43,308 bases of DNA, taken from Akkermansiaceae bacterium UBA2367 (GTDB lineage Bacteria > Verrucomicrobiota > Verrucomicrobiia > Verrucomicrobiales > DEV007). Under the pieces are notes generated by a model. That model was not told the DNA's origin and did not search any database. It saw only the letters and a list, made by a program, of their open reading frames with translations. Within the stretch, counting starts at the first letter, position 1; the number at the start of each line of letters is the position of its first letter. A program made the translations under genes and the position numbers. Shown here one piece after another: positions 41,776-43,308 of the stretch. The stretch is taken from NCBI GenBank assembly GCA_002344525.1, contig DDTJ01000089.1, forward strand, positions 1 through 43,308, written 5' to 3'.

Positions 41776-41953
41776 AGCATTTTAAATAAAGAGGTAACCA
41801 CTCGTCCCGGCGCGGAAGCAAGCGGAAGAGAGGAGCGCGGGCACTCCTGCCCGCAAGGCGGACGGATAGGCTCCGGGTGCGGACAGGAGTGTCCGCGCTC
41901 CCTTCTCGCAGCCGTCCGATCAGATCGGCTACGAGTAAATGAAAATGCTCTAG
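41772..41953. mobile_element. 182-bp MITE-like element with 12-bp terminal inverted repeats
   Basis: CTAGAGCATTTT (41772-41783) and AAAATGCTCTAG (41942-41953) are perfect inverted ends. Taking the outer TA as target duplication, the layout is that of mariner/IS630-type insertions at TA. Inside are a GCGGGCACTCCTGCCCGC palindrome arm, its partner GCGGACAGGAGTGTCCGC and a CAGATCGGCTACGAG part. It has no transposase, so it would need one in trans. It supplies the stop codon of the gene before it. Confidence 0.6.
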
Positions 41954-41979
41954 CGCGTCACCCCGCCGCCCCGCGCGGA

Positions 41980-42564
41980 TTACTCCCCTAGGAAGCCGAT
42001 CCTCCCCATGGCCCTGAGCTTGTCGAAAAAGACCTTCTCCGTCCGGGGTTGATGGCCCTTCGAGGGGGCGGGGAACGGGTCGCGGTCGCTGTAGTAGTGC
42101 ATCCGCGCGGGGGAGTCCCACCAGTCGAACCCCGTCAGCGTCACCCTCTCGTGCCGCTTCAACAGGCACCACACACCGATGGCCCCGGTCGAGAAAAGGG
42201 AGTAGGGCAGGCCGAGGAACTCCTGCATCTCGGCGATCCGGCTTTTCGCCACCTCATGCACGGGGGTCGCCGATCCCTCCGCCGCGAGGGCTTCGCGGAA
42301 GCTCGCCGCCGCCTCCTCCGTCCCCGTCCATGTGTGGATGTGGATCTCGCGGAAGCGATGCTCCCGCAGCATCGCCCGGATCGTCGGCGTGCTCGCGTCC
42401 CGGTTGTTGAACCAGATCGTCGTGCGGCTCCCGACATCGCGCGAGAACGGCCCCGTCTTGAACAGGTTGAAGCGCACGATCTCGTCATGCCCGTCGATGG
42501 CCTCCCCCCGGCGCCCGCCGATCAGGCTCGAACCGTTTCCGACGATGATCACCCTCCGTGCCAT
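41980..42564 (-). CDS. GT29-like (sialyltransferase-family) protein
   Basis: 194 residues. Sialylmotif-like blocks: L motif VIIVGNGSSLIGGRRG with IDGHDEIVRFN, then TTIWFNN; S-like motif YSLFSTGAIGVWCLLKRHER followed by VTLTGFDWW; and the VS-like HYYSD. Eukaryotic GT29 enzymes transfer sialic acid from CMP-sialate. Bacterial relatives usually modify surface polysaccharide and their donor may differ. The protein is shorter than animal enzymes and lacks a membrane anchor. It stands 9 bp downstream of a sulfotransferase gene, forming a probable glycan-modification unit. Confidence 0.75.
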   Translation of the reverse strand: MARRVIIVGNGSSLIGGRRGEAIDGHDEIVRFNLFKTGPFSRDVGSRTTIWFNNRDASTPTIRAMLREHRFREIHIHTWTGTEEAAASFREALAAEGSATPVHEVAKSRIAEMQEFLGLPYSLFSTGAIGVWCLLKRHERVTLTGFDWWDSPARMHYYSDRDPFPAPSKGHQPRTEKVFFDKLRAMGRIGFLGE

Positions 42565-42573
42565 GCCTCGCGT

Positions 42574-43191
42574 TCAGGTTCTCCGGCCGCCGCTCCCGTA
42601 GCCTCCCAGCCGGAAGTCGGCCTCGTAGGCCGTCTCGATCCATTCGAGGACCTCGTCCGTGACAGCGCACTCCACATGGAAGCGCCCCGACGGGTTCAGC
42701 CGGGGGAGCGGCTTGCGGGGGATTCCCAGCGTTCCGCAAAGGGAGGCCCAATCGGAGTCCAGGCGCTCGAAGCGCAGGACCCTGTCGAGCATCAGGTTTC
42801 CCGCCCCGTCGCACACGAAGCGATGCTGCGGCATGATGTGGACGATCCAATCCAGCAGGGCGGGCTCGCCCTTGAGCTTCCTCACGAACGCTTCGAGCGT
42901 CCCGCATCGGTGGACGCTTTCATTGCGCAGCGCCTCCTGGGCCGGCATCCCCCTCAGATAGCGGAACGCCGAGAGGAATCGGTCCACCGGATGCCGCAGC
43001 AGGGCGAACTTGAAATACTCGCCGAACTCGACCGGAAACGCCCTCCGGTATCCCAGGGCGGTCGTGTGGCCGCCGACGACCTGCGACGGCCCGTCCAGGA
43101 GCGACCGCTCGACCGAGGTTCCGGCGGTTTTCGTAACGTGCACGAAGATCGCCTTCAGATGATGGAAGATCTGGGGGAGGGGATAGACCAT
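42574..43191 (-). CDS. Sulfotransferase family 2-like protein
   Basis: 205 residues. The PAPS 5'-phosphosulfate loop is FVHVTKTAGTSVERSLL (residues 16-32), and the 3'-phosphate block is FALLRHPVDRFLSAFRYL (63-80). This is the pattern of carbohydrate sulfotransferases (family 2). It is cytoplasmic, with no export signal. The start at 43191 has a repeat 8 nt upstream that contains a hairpin. Transcribed ahead of the GT29-like gene (9-bp gap). Confidence 0.85.
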   Translation of the reverse strand: MVYPLPQIFHHLKAIFVHVTKTAGTSVERSLLDGPSQVVGGHTTALGYRRAFPVEFGEYFKFALLRHPVDRFLSAFRYLRGMPAQEALRNESVHRCGTLEAFVRKLKGEPALLDWIVHIMPQHRFVCDGAGNLMLDRVLRFERLDSDWASLCGTLGIPRKPLPRLNPSGRFHVECAVTDEVLEWIETAYEADFRLGGYGSGGRRT

Positions 43192-43198
43192 CGGGGGA

Positions 43199-43244
43199 GG
43201 CGGCTGCGCCGCCGTGAAAGGTGGGAAGGTGAAAAGGGAAAGGT
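43199..43244 (-). repeat. Leader repeat upstream of sulfotransferase
   Basis: GGCGGCTGCGCCGCC hairpin followed by GTGAAAGGTGGGAAGGTGAA AAGGGAAAGGT. Closely similar to the unit upstream of trpA (9931-10006) and at the same place relative to the start codon (4-8 nt away). 43245-43308 to the edge of the window has no feature I can support. Confidence 0.65.
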
Positions 43245-43308
43245 CCGCGCCGTTGGCTTTGCGCGGCTTTGGCGGTTAACTCTACTTAGAACTTATCCGT
43301 AAATAAAT

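Overview
The window looks like chromosomal DNA of a GC-rich member of the Verrucomicrobiota or a close PVC-group relative. The reasons are a DUF1501 plus DUF1549/DUF1553 gene pair (a PVC hallmark), secretin-like proteins with 'YVVPP' entry motifs, a SUMF1-type protein, outer-membrane proteins that imply a diderm envelope, and intergenic DNA packed with short interspersed palindromes and direct repeats. The phylum is an inference from gene content; no rRNA or tRNA gene was found.

Layout. 1-2.0 kb: 3' part of a SUMF1/FGE-like protein gene carrying a one-base frameshift. 2.0-5.5 kb: repeat-rich gap, an L,D-transpeptidase (-), then a two-gene unit (small helical protein, lipoprotein hydrolase). 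5.5-9.9 kb: minus-strand biosynthetic cluster read trpA-dapF-dapA-dapB-folK (tryptophan synthase alpha, three lysine/meso-DAP enzymes, folate). 10.1-16.6 kb: secreted beta-propeller protein, a secretin-like/LysM protein, a Uma2 protein with a heptad-repeat tail, and a larger paralogue of the secretin-like protein with a duplicated core. 16.9-19.1 kb: TlpA-type thioredoxin, a lipoprotein and a poorly coding stretch. 19.1-21.8 kb: von Willebrand A membrane protein. 21.8-25.7 kb: three-gene minus unit (small HPCSLCC protein, TonB-dependent receptor, BNR-repeat protein with CECC), possibly metal-related. 26.1-28.1 kb: mtnA-lipA. 28.3-35.0 kb: complete ABC importer (binding protein, two permeases, ATPase), a metallophosphoesterase-like protein, an ArsI/CadI-like vicinal-oxygen-chelate protein and an OprP/OprO-like porin. 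35.3-40.1 kb: DUF1501, DUF1549/1553, ribokinase, hotdog thioesterase. 40.2-43.2 kb: LolA-like protein, glycosyltransferase-like fragment, GT29-like sialyltransferase homologue and sulfotransferase.

Working together. The best candidate for an undescribed system is 28.3-35.0 kb. An anion-type outer-membrane porin, an ABC importer, a phosphoesterase fold with an altered first metal motif and a VOC protein with a vicinal Cys pair together resemble a full uptake-and-cleavage route for an organo-oxyanion (organoarsenical or organophosphorus compound). The individual families are supported by sequence; the joint function is inference. A second candidate is the 21.8-25.7 kb receptor unit with Cys-rich partners, and a third is the pair of secretin-like/LysM paralogues.

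Non-coding DNA. At least eight short repeat families occur between genes: CGGATGAACACG-type, TTCGGATTTCG-type, GGGCCAACGGCCC palindromes, a 39-bp family, a ~92-bp inverted-repeat family, paired GAAGTTC hairpins, leader repeats next to trpA and the sulfotransferase, and a 24-nt unit found once inside a coding region and once inside a MITE-like element. Three promoters in the 11-14 kb region place a -10-like hexamer exactly 6 nt before ATG, which suggests leaderless transcripts.
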